A stretch of DNA of 64,000 nt from Paraburkholderia sp. ZP32-5 (GCF_021390495.1 NZ_JAJEJP010000001.1:2170001-2234000), one strand, 5' to 3'; shown: positions 34,157-46,491, counted from the stretch's first letter. Made by a program: numbers and translations. Notes: generated from the letters alone by a model not told the origin.

Positions 34157-34541
34157 GTGACGAGAGCGCGATATTAGCAAAGCCTCCAGGCTTTTGAAAG
34201 CATTACGCGAGCATTGAAAAGGGCTTGCGGAGAACGTATCGTGGCCCAGCAGACGTCCGCGCGGCGTGGCGAAGCGATCTGACGCGCATTAAGCCCCACC
34301 GTCGAGAGGGTTTTCCGGCGAACGAAATTGTAAGAAATGAGCTATTCGAAGGACCGATGCGGCGCACGCAAAGCAAGCGCTTTGCCATCCCGAGTTTGTG
34401 CCGATACAGAAGGGCTTTGCCGGAGATACGGCGCCCCGTTACCTCATGCATCGCGAATCGATCGATTAGTTTGGATTCCTTCGAACGTTGCGATTCACTC
34501 TTGCCATCGCTCGCCAAACTTCCTATGATTCGCCGAACACA
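34157..34541. other. Spacer between two Fur-like boxes
   Basis: About 385 bp with open frames on both strands (34203-34559 minus; 34225-34563 plus) that show no family features, no ribosome sites, and mutually shadowing codons. No gene is called. Confidence 0.4.
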
Positions 34542-34561
34542 AATGCGATTGATTCTCATTT
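34542..34561. promoter_or_regulatory. Fur box upstream of the siderophore operon
   Basis: AATGCGATTGATTCTCATTT, an exact 20-bp copy of the site at 34137-34156 in the same orientation. The left arm of the dyad is weaker here. It is 117 bp before the alcA-like start. Confidence 0.65.
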
Positions 34562-34678
34562 AAATTGCGTTCGATGTCACAGATGCCCGATTGCACCGCC
34601 GCCCGAAAACCCAACTGATTTCCGTTCATCGATGAAGCATCTCAACATGGTCCTAGCCGGCCAAACAGGAAGCTAAAC

Positions 34679-36052
34679 ATGAGTACGACTAATATCCATG
34701 CGAGGCAGACGACACATGCGTCGACCGAGCCCGCCGTGCTTGACTTCATCGCGATTGGTCTAGGCCCGTTCAACCTGAGCCTTGCGTGTCTCGCCGAGCC
34801 GATTGCCGATCTGCATGGCCTCTTTCTCGAGCGCAATGAAGATTTCGACTGGCATCCGGGCATGCTGATCGACGACACGACATTGCAGAATCCCTTCCTC
34901 GCCGATCTCGTCAGCCTCGCCGATCCGCAGAGCAAGTTCAGCTTCCTCAACTACTGCAAGCAGGAAGGCAAGCTCTACGCGTACTACATCCGCGAGCGCT
35001 TTTACCTGAGCCGCGCCGAGTACAACCGCTATTGCAAATGGGCGATTCGGCAGCTTTCCAGCATCGCGTTCGGCTCGAACGTCGAGCGTGTCGAATACGA
35101 TGCCGGGCGCGCGCATTACGTCGTGAGCGGACGCGACGTCCGTACCGGCCAACCGTTCGTGTATCGCGCGAAGCGGCTCGTGATCGGCGTGGGCTCAGTG
35201 CCGCAACTGCCGTCGTGCTGCGACGACGTACGCGAGCATTGCATCCACAGCGCGCAATACGTCGCGAGCAAGCAGCAATTGCAGAACAGACGCTCGATCG
35301 CGGTGATCGGCAGCGGCCAGAGCGCCGCCGAAATCTTCCACGACCTGCTCAAGGAAAGCGACGAACACGACTACTCGCTCACGTGGATCACGCGTTCGCC
35401 GCGCTTCTTCCAGATGGAGAACACCAAGCTGACGCTCGAGATGATCTCGCCGGACTACATCGACTATTTCTACAATCTGCCGGACGGTGTGCGCGAAAAC
35501 ATCATCGCGAAGCAGGACAGCCTTTACAAAGGCGTGAACGCGTCGCTGATCAACCAGATCTACGACCTGCTCGACGATCGCCGCAGCCGCGGTCATCGGA
35601 ACGCGCGTCTGATCACGAACTCCGAATTGACCGGCTGCGAATACGACCACGCCGGCGACCACTACCGGCTGCGCTTCGTGCAGCGCGACGAACGCGTGCA
35701 ATACACGCACGTGACCGATGGTGCGATCTTCGCGACCGGTTATACGCAGAACGTGCCGCGTTTTATCGACGGCATTCACGAACGCATCCGCTGGGACGAC
35801 AAAGGCCGCTATCGTCTGTCGCGCAACTATGCGATCGACGTAAACGGCGGCGACATCTTCGTGCAGAACGCGGGGCTCTATAGCCACGGCCTGACCAATC
35901 CCGATCTCGGCATGAGCTGCTACCGCAATTCGTGCATCCTGCGCGAAATCACCGGCGTCGAACACTACCGGATCGAGCGGCGCATCGCCTTGCAGGACTT
36001 CTCCGTGCCGGACACCGACGCGTTCGTCAAAGCGCCGCTGGAGGCCGAATGA
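34679..36052 (+). CDS. alcA: Alcaligin biosynthesis N-hydroxylase (AlcA/IucD family)
   Basis: A 457-residue FAD/NADPH monooxygenase starting MSTTNIHARQ with AGGAAG upstream. Seen: FAD motif IAIGLGPFNLSLAC (about residues 24-37), NADPH motif VIGSGQSAAEIF (about 211-222), and GAIFATGYTQNVP (about 348-360). This is the lysine/ornithine/diamine N-hydroxylase family. In alcaligin synthesis AlcA N-hydroxylates putrescine, producing the hydroxamate precursor. First gene of the rightward operon; it overlaps the MFS gene by 4 bp. Assignment to AlcA rather than IucD rests on the alcB-alcC-alcD-alcE order that follows. Confidence 0.9.
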   Translation: MSTTNIHARQTTHASTEPAVLDFIAIGLGPFNLSLACLAEPIADLHGLFLERNEDFDWHPGMLIDDTTLQNPFLADLVSLADPQSKFSFLNYCKQEGKLYAYYIRERFYLSRAEYNRYCKWAIRQLSSIAFGSNVERVEYDAGRAHYVVSGRDVRTGQPFVYRAKRLVIGVGSVPQLPSCCDDVREHCIHSAQYVASKQQLQNRRSIAVIGSGQSAAEIFHDLLKESDEHDYSLTWITRSPRFFQMENTKLTLEMISPDYIDYFYNLPDGVRENIIAKQDSLYKGVNASLINQIYDLLDDRRSRGHRNARLITNSELTGCEYDHAGDHYRLRFVQRDERVQYTHVTDGAIFATGYTQNVPRFIDGIHERIRWDDKGRYRLSRNYAIDVNGGDIFVQNAGLYSHGLTNPDLGMSCYRNSCILREITGVEHYRIERRIALQDFSVPDTDAFVKAPLEAE

Positions 36053-37323
36053 CACTGCGCAGCATGATCATCCTGATGACGAGCTTCGCCGTCGTCAGCG
36101 ACGCGATCCTGATCCCGTTCTACCCGCAGTTCTTTGCCGCGCGCTATGGCGTAACGAGCCCGGTACATACGGGCGCCTATGTCGCGTTTATTTCGATCGT
36201 CGTGATGCTGACGCTGCCCGTATGGGCACGCATCGCGAAGCGGCTCGACGCGATGCATCTGCTCGTCTACACGCAGTGCGCGGCCGGCGTGCTGTCGATC
36301 GCAAGCTACTGGGCACCGACGGTACCGCTGTTCTGGGTACTGTCGCTCGCGATGTTCATGTGCAAAAGCAGCTATCTGCTGATGTATCCGTACATGATGC
36401 GGCTCGAACCGAAGGAATCGCACGCGCACACGATCGGCCTGCTCTCCGTGGTCGTGCACTTCGGCGCGATCGCCGGCGCGCTGGCGGGCGGCTTCGTGAT
36501 GCAGGTCTGGGATGCACATACCTGCATCTTCGCGATGGCCGCCGGCGACTTCGCGCAGATGGCCATCTGCATCTGGTTGATCCGTTCGCACGCGATCAAC
36601 CGACGTTGCCGTTTCGCGCACGAAACGCACCCCGGCGCACACGGCACCGCGCGCACGCTGCGCGAGCGGCTACCGATCCTGCGGCTCGCGCTGCTGATGC
36701 TCGCGTTCGACTTCTGCGTGTACCTGATCCGTCCGTTCATGTCGTCGTACTGGCAGAGCGTCAGCGGTTCGCCGGGCGAGCTCGTGTCGGGCGCCGTGTT
36801 CGCGATTCCCGGCATGGTTGCGCTCGTCGCGCTGCGTATCAACAAGCGCATCGCGGATGCGGGCCGGCGCCTGCCGGATCACATGATCGGCAATCTGCTG
36901 TTGTGCACGATAGGCCTCCTGCTGCAAGGCGTCGAAGCACCGTTCGCGATCGTCATCGGCCGTGTGCTGTTCGGCTGGGCTTTCTTCCAGATCGTCGTGA
37001 AGCTCGACGTGACGATGTTCGCGCTCAGCACGCCGGCGTCGTACGCGGCCGACTTCAGCGTGATCAACTTCTTCCAGAACCTCGGCGTGTTGCTGGCGTC
37101 GTTCGCAGCAGGCGCGATCGTTGATGAAACCGGCTTGCGTGCGCCGTTCTTTATCGCCGCGGTGGGACTTGTGCTGTGCGCGCTCGTCAGCATCTGGCTG
37201 CTCGATCAGCCACAGCGCACCCCGGCCGCGAATGCAGTGCCCTTACCAAAGCCCGCGCTCGCCCACGCGACGACGCTTTCCCCCGAGCTTGCCGACACCG
37301 GAGCCACTGCCCATGCGAACTGA
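36049..37323 (+). CDS. MFS transporter, probable siderophore exporter
   Basis: A 424-residue MFS protein beginning MTLRSMIILMTSFAVVSDAIL at an ATG overlapping the alcA stop (ATGA). About 12 hydrophobic segments are visible. A cytoplasmic loop has WARIAKRLDAMHLLVY, a weak form of the MFS loop motif. Its place within a hydroxamate siderophore operon suggests export of the product, like AlcS of Bordetella. There alcS lies after alcR, whereas here the gene is inserted between alcA and alcB. It overlaps the next gene by 11 bp. Confidence 0.88.
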   Translation: MTLRSMIILMTSFAVVSDAILIPFYPQFFAARYGVTSPVHTGAYVAFISIVVMLTLPVWARIAKRLDAMHLLVYTQCAAGVLSIASYWAPTVPLFWVLSLAMFMCKSSYLLMYPYMMRLEPKESHAHTIGLLSVVVHFGAIAGALAGGFVMQVWDAHTCIFAMAAGDFAQMAICIWLIRSHAINRRCRFAHETHPGAHGTARTLRERLPILRLALLMLAFDFCVYLIRPFMSSYWQSVSGSPGELVSGAVFAIPGMVALVALRINKRIADAGRRLPDHMIGNLLLCTIGLLLQGVEAPFAIVIGRVLFGWAFFQIVVKLDVTMFALSTPASYAADFSVINFFQNLGVLLASFAAGAIVDETGLRAPFFIAAVGLVLCALVSIWLLDQPQRTPAANAVPLPKPALAHATTLSPELADTGATAHAN

Positions 37324-37993
37324 TATCGTTGCCAATGAAATCGCACTGCGCTTCACAGCGCCCTCGCCTGCCACGCGCCATGCGAATGCGAACGACAGCC
37401 GCGCCGCGATAACCGCGCGTCACCCGAACTACGCCGCGAGCGTGAACGGCTTCGACATCCGCGCGATCGACACCCCACGCGATGCGCCCACGCTGCATCG
37501 CTGGTTCGTCGAAGAACGCGCGGCGTTCTGGAACATGCGCGACAAGAGCGTCGACGAAGTCGCCGCCTTCTATCAAGCCATTCAGGATTCGCCGCACGCG
37601 CAGGCCTGGATCGGCAGCGAGCATGGCAAAAACGCATTCCTGTTCGAGACCTACGATCCCGCCCATGACGAAGCCGGCGAGCACTACGACCCGCTACCCG
37701 GCGATGTCGGCATGCATCTGTTCGTCGGACCCGCGCTAACACCCGTGCCCGGTTACACGCACCGCGTGTTCCGCGCGCTGATGACGTTCCTGTTCGAACA
37801 GTTGAACGCTGTACGCATCGTCGTCGAACCGGACGCGCGCAACACCCGCATCCATGCACTGAATCGCGCGATGGGATTCGTCCATGCGAAGAACGTCGCG
37901 TTCCGCGAGAAAACCGCCGCGCTCGCGTTCTGCACGCGCGCGGACTTTAACGCCGCCACGCAAGCCACCCTGAAAAAGGACCAACAGCGATGA
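37313..37993 (+). CDS. alcB: Siderophore acyltransferase, AlcB/IucB-like GNAT
   Basis: A 226-residue protein starting MRTDIVANEIAL at 37313, with GGAG nine bases upstream; the open frame runs further upstream but inside the MFS gene. Seen: GFDIRAIDTPRDAPTLHRWF and RAAFWNMRDKS near residues 60-80, DPLPGDVGMHLFVGP mid-protein, and RIVVEPDARNTRIHALNRAMGF, which is the acyl-CoA acetyltransferase core of the AlcB/IucB/RhbD family. It succinylates the N-hydroxydiamine in alcaligin synthesis. It overlaps the alcC start by 4 bp, indicating coupling. Confidence 0.88.
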   Translation: MRTDIVANEIALRFTAPSPATRHANANDSRAAITARHPNYAASVNGFDIRAIDTPRDAPTLHRWFVEERAAFWNMRDKSVDEVAAFYQAIQDSPHAQAWIGSEHGKNAFLFETYDPAHDEAGEHYDPLPGDVGMHLFVGPALTPVPGYTHRVFRALMTFLFEQLNAVRIVVEPDARNTRIHALNRAMGFVHAKNVAFREKTAALAFCTRADFNAATQATLKKDQQR

Positions 37994-39903
37994 CCCAATC
38001 GATCACGATGCAGCACGCGATGCAACACGTAACGCTCAATCCGCGCGAAGCCACCGCGCATCTGACGCCCGAAGTCTGGCAACACGCTAACCGGATGCTC
38101 GTGCGCAAGGCGCTGGCCGAATACGCGCATGAACTGATCGTCGAGCCGCAGCACGTCGGCGAAGCGCCAGGCGAACATCACGCGCGTTATGAAGTGAAAT
38201 CGGACGACGGCTCGCGGGTCTATACGTTCGAAGCACGCCAGCTCGCACTGCGCCACTGGAGCATTCGCGCCGAATCGATCGCGTGCACGAAGGACGGCGC
38301 CGAGCAGCCACTCGATGCGCTCGCGTTCATTCTCGACGTGAGAGCGCGCCTCGGTATCAAGGAAGAGATGCTGCCGATCTATCTCGACGAAATCAGCAGC
38401 ACGCTGTACGGCGCTGCTTATAAAGCGGTGAAGGAAGGCCCGGACACACCCGAACTGTTGAACGCGGATTTTCAGGAGATCGAGACCGCGATGACCGAAG
38501 GTCATCCCGGCTTCGTGGCGAACAACGGCCGGCTCGGCTTCGACGCGGGCGACTACCGCGCGTTCGCCCCCGAAGCAGGCTCGACGATCCAGATCATCTG
38601 GCTGGCCGTTCACAAGGACAACGCGGCCTTTCATTGTTCGGCGGACCTCGACTATGCGCGGCTGCTGGACGAAGAACTCGGTGCGCCGGCGGTCGCGCGT
38701 TTCAGGCAGATAGTCGAAGCGCGCGGTTGCCGCTTCGACGACTATCACCTGATGCCCGCGCACCCGTGGCAATGGTTCAACAAGCTGTCGATCGCGTTTG
38801 CGTCCTATGCGGCGACCAATCGGATCATCTGTGTCGGCTATGGCGACGACCGCTATATCGCGCAGCAATCGATCCGCACGTTCTTCAACGTGTCAGACCG
38901 TTCGAAGCGATATGTGAAGACCTCGCTGTCAATCCTCAACATGGGCTTCATGCGCGGCCTGTCGCCGTATTACATGTCGGGCACGCCGGCGATCAACGAC
39001 TACATCAAGGGACTCGTCAGCAGCGATGCGTATCTGCGCGGCCAGGGCTTCACGATCCTGCGCGAAGTGGCGTCGCTCGGCTTTCGCAACAGCTATTACG
39101 AAGCCGCGGTGCAAGCGGATACCCCTTATAAGAAGATGTTTTCCGCGCTGTGGCGCGAGAACCCGCTCGTGCACGCGGGCGATGGCCAGCGCCTGATGAC
39201 GATGGCCGCACTGCTGCACACCGACCGTCACGGACGCGCACTGCTGCCCGCGCTGATCGAAGCATCCGGGCTCGGCGCCGAAGCCTGGCTCGAACGCTAT
39301 ATGCAAGCGTATCTGGCGCCGCTCGTGCATTGCTTCTACACGTACGATCTGGTGTTTATGCCGCATGGCGAAAATCTGATTCTGGTGCTCGACAACCACG
39401 TTCCGGTGCGCGCGATCATGAAGGACATCGCGGAAGAATCCGCGATCCTGAACAAGGACGCGCAGCTTCCCGACAACGTGAAGCGCCTCGCGGTCGACGT
39501 GCCCGAGCGCGTGAAACTGCTCGCGATCTTCATCGACGTGTTCGATGGCTTTTTCCGCTACATGAACCAGATTCTCGTCGAGCACGGCTGCTGTAGCGAG
39601 GACGTGTTCTGGAACACGGTGGCGCGCTGCGTCACGCGCTATCAGCACGCGCATCCGCAACTCGCGGGGAAATACGCCGAGTACGATATGTTCGCGCCGG
39701 AGTTCCTGCACTCGTGCCTGAACCGCCTGCAACTCGGCAACAATCTGCAGATGGTCAATCTGTCGGACCCGGCGGGCAATCTGAAGATGGCGGGCAATCT
39801 GCGCAACCCGCTGGCGGGACGGCGCGAGGCCGGACGCGAAGCGGGCCACGCAGCGAGCCAGGAAGCCGGCCCGCGCACGCCGGTTGAACCGGTCGAGGCC
39901 TGA
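37990..39903 (+). CDS. alcC: NIS siderophore synthetase, AlcC type (IucA/IucC family)
   Basis: A 637-residue NRPS-independent siderophore synthetase of type C. Recognised blocks: EGHPGFVANNGRLGFDAGDY (about residues 171-190), DYHLMPAHPWQWFNK (about 250-264), and FMPHGENLILVLDNH (about 455-469), the ATP- and substrate-binding positions of the family. It would join and cyclise succinyl-hydroxyputrescine units. The last 30 residues are low-complexity (Gly/Arg/Ala/Glu) and unlike family ends, probably a lineage tail. Starts at 37990, overlapping alcB. Confidence 0.92.
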   Translation: MTQSITMQHAMQHVTLNPREATAHLTPEVWQHANRMLVRKALAEYAHELIVEPQHVGEAPGEHHARYEVKSDDGSRVYTFEARQLALRHWSIRAESIACTKDGAEQPLDALAFILDVRARLGIKEEMLPIYLDEISSTLYGAAYKAVKEGPDTPELLNADFQEIETAMTEGHPGFVANNGRLGFDAGDYRAFAPEAGSTIQIIWLAVHKDNAAFHCSADLDYARLLDEELGAPAVARFRQIVEARGCRFDDYHLMPAHPWQWFNKLSIAFASYAATNRIICVGYGDDRYIAQQSIRTFFNVSDRSKRYVKTSLSILNMGFMRGLSPYYMSGTPAINDYIKGLVSSDAYLRGQGFTILREVASLGFRNSYYEAAVQADTPYKKMFSALWRENPLVHAGDGQRLMTMAALLHTDRHGRALLPALIEASGLGAEAWLERYMQAYLAPLVHCFYTYDLVFMPHGENLILVLDNHVPVRAIMKDIAEESAILNKDAQLPDNVKRLAVDVPERVKLLAIFIDVFDGFFRYMNQILVEHGCCSEDVFWNTVARCVTRYQHAHPQLAGKYAEYDMFAPEFLHSCLNRLQLGNNLQMVNLSDPAGNLKMAGNLRNPLAGRREAGREAGHAASQEAGPRTPVEPVEA

Positions 39904-39905
39904 GT

Positions 39906-40751
39906 ATGACGGCGAGCCCTGCATTGCGAGATCTGCTGCGGCTCGCCGCCACCGTCGTGCCTGGACTGAGCGGCGTGATCGCGGATCGTGCAAGCGCCGC
40001 TCCGTGCGACTGCAACAAAGCCTCGTCGCGCGCTGTATACCGCTACCCAGCTCCCGGCGAAAGCAATGACGATGATCGTGACCATGACGGCAATCGCGCC
40101 GCACTCGAAGCGCTGCTCGCTCATTGGCGCGATGCGTACCCGGAAGCCGGGCGCATGTACTGGTCGCTGCGCTGCTGGGGCATTCTGATCTGGCAGCCGA
40201 TCTATCTGAGCGTGATCGGTGTGCACAGCGCGCAACGCGTGTTATCGCTCGCCTCTTTCGAACAGCCGATCGAACACGGCTGGACGCGCGAAGTACGCGT
40301 ACCCGATCACGAACCGGCGTGCGGCGAAACCAATGCGCTGATCGAACGGGCCGCGCAAGAAATTTCCACCTGCTGCAAGCGCATCTTCGACGAGCTGTCG
40401 CGCGTCATCCCTGTCAACGCACACGCTGCAGCATGCATGCAAGCCGATTGCGTGCTCGCGGCGCTACTCGCGGTGCGCGCGGTGCGTCCCGACTGGCAGC
40501 GTGACGGGCATCACGTGCAGCTCGAAGCGCTCGGCGCGCGCTGGCTCGCGGCGCTCTCACTCGACGAACGCAGCGGCTTCTTCGCTTACGCACGCAGCGA
40601 CCATTCGCGCGCGCTCGCGCTCGATCGACAGACCTGCTGCTACCACTATCGGCGACGCGACGGCGAGCTGTGCAGCACCTGTCCGCGTCTGAGCAAGTGC
40701 GAGCGCATCGCCCGTCTGAACAGGGACCACGACGCAGAAGCGCCCGCCTGA
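39906..40751 (+). CDS. alcD: Siderophore-iron reductase, FhuF/AlcD-like
   Basis: A 281-residue protein starting MTASPALRDLL two bases after the alcC stop. Near the C terminus, CCYHYRRRDGELCSTCP (about residues 241-257) gives the C-C-x10-C-x2-C arrangement of the [2Fe-2S] FhuF ferric-siderophore reductases, which release iron in the cytoplasm. The centre, PVNAHAAACMQADCVLAALL, contains extra cysteines. In the Bordetella operon alcD has this position and its product has this family motif. The N-terminal part (CDCNKASS) is cysteine-rich and divergent. Confidence 0.82.
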   Translation: MTASPALRDLLRLAATVVPGLSGVIADRASAAPCDCNKASSRAVYRYPAPGESNDDDRDHDGNRAALEALLAHWRDAYPEAGRMYWSLRCWGILIWQPIYLSVIGVHSAQRVLSLASFEQPIEHGWTREVRVPDHEPACGETNALIERAAQEISTCCKRIFDELSRVIPVNAHAAACMQADCVLAALLAVRAVRPDWQRDGHHVQLEALGARWLAALSLDERSGFFAYARSDHSRALALDRQTCCYHYRRRDGELCSTCPRLSKCERIARLNRDHDAEAPA

Positions 40752-40884
40752 ACACGAACGCCCAACCACGCAAGCGACAACAACGGAGCTGCGCGCAGCG
40801 GCGCAACCTCGTGCGAACCAACGCGGCTCAACGTGGTTAAACGCGTATGCAAGCGTGCGACGTTCCAACAAAAGGAATCGATCG

Positions 40885-42108
40885 ATGAACGACATCAGCA
40901 ACCTGCCCCATCTCGCCACGACGGACGATATCGGCGACGGGGTGCTTCAACTGCCGCCGAGCGCCTACTTCGACGAAGCGCTATTCGAACTCGAGATGGC
41001 GCGCATCTTCGCGAATTCAGCGCTTTACGTAGGCCACGAACAGTCGGTGCCCAACCCCGGCGACTGGCGGCGACTGCCGCAGGACGAAGGCGGCCGCGTG
41101 CTGGTGCGCAACGCGGGCGGCGTGCAACTGCTGTCGAATGTGTGCCGTCATCGCCAGGCGCTAATGCTCGGAGGTGCGACGGGCGACGTCGGTGGTCCGG
41201 TGCAGGCGAGCGGCAATCTCGCGGCGACGGGCGGCAATATCGTGTGCCCGCTGCATCGCTGGACTTACGACGGCAACGGTGAGCTGATCGGCGCGCCCGA
41301 GTTCGAGCGCAAGCCGTGCCGCCATCTCGAACGCTTCGCGTTGAAGCACTGCCACGGCCTGCTATACGAAGGACCGCGCGAGCCCGCCGAGGACATGGCC
41401 CGTGTGTTCGCCCGCCCCGAATTCGATTTTTCCGGCTACGTGCTCGACCACACCGAGACGCACCAATGCCGCTACAACTGGAAGACCTTTATCGAGGTGT
41501 ATCTGGAGGACTATCACGTCGCGCCGTTTCATCCGGGGCTCGGCAAGTTCGTCAGCTGTGACGATCTCGACTGGGAGTTCGCGGATACCTACAGCATGCA
41601 ACGCGTCGGCGTGCACAACGCCCTCGCGCAGCCTGGCTCGGATGTGTATCGCACGTGGCACGATCACCTGCTCGACTACCGCGGCGGCGACGCGCCATCG
41701 TTCGGTGCGATCTGGCTTGCGTATTTCCCGACGCAGATGATCGAGCTTTATCCGCATACGCTGGTCGTATCGACGCTCTATCCGCGCGGGCCGCAGGAAA
41801 CGCTGAATGTCGTCGAGTTCTACTATCCAGAGGAAATCGCCGCGTTCGAGCGCGATTTCGTCGACGCACAGCGCGCCGCGTACCTGGAAACCGTGATCGA
41901 AGACGACGAAATCGCCGAGCGGATGGACGCGGGCCGCCTGCGTCTGCACCAGCGCGGCGTCAGCGACGCGGGGCCGTACCAGTCGCCGCTGGAAGACGGG
42001 ATGCGGCATTTTCACACGTGGTATCGGCGCGCGCTCGCGGGTGGCGGGGCCGGTGCTGCGCGCCGCACGATCGAATTACGCGTGGCCGAAGATTCGGTGT
42101 GTTATTGA
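40885..42108 (+). CDS. alcE: Rieske-type oxygenase-like protein, AlcE-like
   Basis: A 407-residue protein of the aromatic-ring-dioxygenase alpha-subunit type. The Rieske [2Fe-2S] motif is seen as C-x-H in SNVCRHRQAL (about residues 88-97) and C-x2-H in NIVCPLHRW (about 127-135); the catalytic domain has a mononuclear iron site candidate in EVYLEDYHVAPFHPGL (about 206-221). In Bordetella, AlcE is encoded in this place and is needed for hydroxylation steps in alcaligin synthesis. Start ATG at 40885 with AAAGGAA; the in-frame upstream ATG at 40855 has no ribosome site. The gap from alcD is 133 bp, so a separate start is possible. Confidence 0.88.
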   Translation: MNDISNLPHLATTDDIGDGVLQLPPSAYFDEALFELEMARIFANSALYVGHEQSVPNPGDWRRLPQDEGGRVLVRNAGGVQLLSNVCRHRQALMLGGATGDVGGPVQASGNLAATGGNIVCPLHRWTYDGNGELIGAPEFERKPCRHLERFALKHCHGLLYEGPREPAEDMARVFARPEFDFSGYVLDHTETHQCRYNWKTFIEVYLEDYHVAPFHPGLGKFVSCDDLDWEFADTYSMQRVGVHNALAQPGSDVYRTWHDHLLDYRGGDAPSFGAIWLAYFPTQMIELYPHTLVVSTLYPRGPQETLNVVEFYYPEEIAAFERDFVDAQRAAYLETVIEDDEIAERMDAGRLRLHQRGVSDAGPYQSPLEDGMRHFHTWYRRALAGGGAGAARRTIELRVAEDSVCY

Positions 42109-42134
42109 GCGGCGCGGCGGAACTTCGAACAGAG

Positions 42135-42162
42135 GCGGTATCCCCTCAACGGGGAATGCCGC
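42135..42162 (+). terminator. Weak hairpin after the alc operon
   Basis: Arms around 42135-42145 and 42151-42162 pair with one bulge and one G-U, 5-nt loop, about 27 bp after the alcE stop. No T-run follows, so it is a possible factor-dependent stop at best. Confidence 0.35.
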
Positions 42163-42267
42163 AATTGAAGAGCGTCGTGCGAACGCACGCGCCGGCCCCG
42201 CTGCCACGGCATCACGATGCGGCTACGTCAGAACTCACCGCTGCCGCTGGCCGGCGCGCGGATAAAC

Positions 42268-42311
42268 GCAAATAAGAAAGGGGCGATGGCCGCTCTACCG
42301 GCCATCGCCCC
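42268..42311 (-). terminator. Intrinsic terminator of katG
   Basis: A perfect 13-bp stem (42280-42292 with 42299-42311, 6-nt loop) is followed on the minus strand by a T-rich tract (42279-42268). It lies about 150 bp after the katG stop. The remaining gap to alcE shows no gene. Confidence 0.75.
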
Positions 42312-42462
42312 ACATGCTGAAAAACTGCGTCGGAACCTACGCCTCAGTTCACGTAGCGGTTATCCAACCCAACGCCGCAAAAAGCGGAGAAAACAGCGAA
42401 ACAGCGTCAACAAACCACAACCTCTGCTTCGCCGCCCACTGCTATCTCCCGGCAGCGACGGT

Positions 42463-45237
<2,775 letters not shown>

Positions 45238-46482
45238 GTGTCCAAAGCCGTGCCACAAGCTGCCTCTCACGCCGAGCTCGCCACCGTCCAACCCGTCGAA
45301 GCGCTGGTCGTGCCCGCCATCCTCGATGGCCGCGACGGCACCAACCGCGGCGCCGCCGAAAACTCGCAACTGTCGGCACGCAACGATCTCGATGCGGTGC
45401 GTGCGTGGCTGTCGAATTACGCGGACACCAAAACCACCTTCGACAACTACCGCAAGGAAGCCGAACGGCTGCTGCTATGGGCGGTCGTGCAGCTCGGCAA
45501 GCCGCTGTCGTCGCTGACGCACGAGGACCTGCTGCTGTTCAAGGCGTTCATCGCCGATCCGCAACCGGCTGCGCGCTGGGTCTCGGCCAACGGCGGCAAG
45601 TATCCGCGCGGCGACGAGCGCTGGCGGCCGTTCAACGGGCCGCTGTCGCCGGCAAGCCAGCGCCAGGCGCTGATCATTCTGAACGCGATGTTCACGTGGC
45701 TCGTCAACGCCGGTTATCTACGCGGCAATCCGATGGCGCTGTTGCGGCAGCGCGCGAAACGCTCGGCGCCGCGCGTCACGCGTTATCTGTCGACGTCGCT
45801 GTGGGACGAAGTGAAGCTGTTCGTCGAGCAACTGCCGCGCGACAGCGATGCGCAACGCGCGTATTACGCGCGCTGCCGCTGGCTGACCACGCTGTTCTAT
45901 TTGCAGGGCATGCGGATTTCGGAAGTTGCCGGCGGCCAGATGGGCCAGTTCTTCAGACGACTCGGCGCCGACGGCCAGGACCAGTGGTGGCTGGAGACGC
46001 TCGGCAAGGGCGACAAGGAGCGGATCGTACCGGTGTCCGCCGAACTGATCCAGGAGTTGCGCAGCTATCGCACGCTCAACGGCCTTGCGGCGCTGCCGAC
46101 CCGCGCGGAGGAAACGCCGCTGGTGATGCCGTTCAAGGGTCGCAACCGTTGTCTGTCGCGCTCGGCGATCCACGATGCGATCAAGGGCATCTTTGCCGGC
46201 GCGGCGGCCTGGCTGCGCGAGCGCGGCCCGGAATTCGCCGATCGCGCCGACGAACTCGAACGCGCGTCCGCGCACTGGCTGCGCCATACCGCCGGTTCGC
46301 ACCAGGCCGACGGCGGCGTCGATCTGCGCACGATCCGCGACAATCTCGGCCATGTATCGCTGAATACGACCAGTCTTTACCTGCATACCGAGGACGATTC
46401 GCGGCATACGGAAACGGTTAATCGCCATCGGATGAACTGGGATGAAACAAAGCCGAAAAACGGCAATGCGGATGGCAATTAA
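45238..46482 (+). CDS. Tyrosine recombinase / phage-type integrase
   Basis: A 414-residue site-specific recombinase. The start is GTG at 45238 with AAGGAG upstream (spacing about 11 bases), although the frame is open from 45124. The N-terminal SAM-like core-binding domain covers about residues 45-170 (DLDAVRAWLSNYADTKTTF). The catalytic domain has R in LQGMRISEVAG, K in ETLGKGDKERIVPV, H-x2-R in HWLRHTAG, then LGHVSLNTTSLYLH with the nucleophilic tyrosine. All catalytic residues are present. No excisionase, prophage or integron cassettes adjoin it, so it is either a solitary chromosomal recombinase or a remnant. Confidence 0.93.
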   Translation: MSKAVPQAASHAELATVQPVEALVVPAILDGRDGTNRGAAENSQLSARNDLDAVRAWLSNYADTKTTFDNYRKEAERLLLWAVVQLGKPLSSLTHEDLLLFKAFIADPQPAARWVSANGGKYPRGDERWRPFNGPLSPASQRQALIILNAMFTWLVNAGYLRGNPMALLRQRAKRSAPRVTRYLSTSLWDEVKLFVEQLPRDSDAQRAYYARCRWLTTLFYLQGMRISEVAGGQMGQFFRRLGADGQDQWWLETLGKGDKERIVPVSAELIQELRSYRTLNGLAALPTRAEETPLVMPFKGRNRCLSRSAIHDAIKGIFAGAAAWLRERGPEFADRADELERASAHWLRHTAGSHQADGGVDLRTIRDNLGHVSLNTTSLYLHTEDDSRHTETVNRHRMNWDETKPKNGNADGN

Positions 46483-46491
46483 GTATGCTTT

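Noticed and set aside
34203..34563. Opposing short open frames between the Fur boxes
   Set aside because: No ribosome sites, no domains and both strands equally open, as expected for a regulatory spacer.
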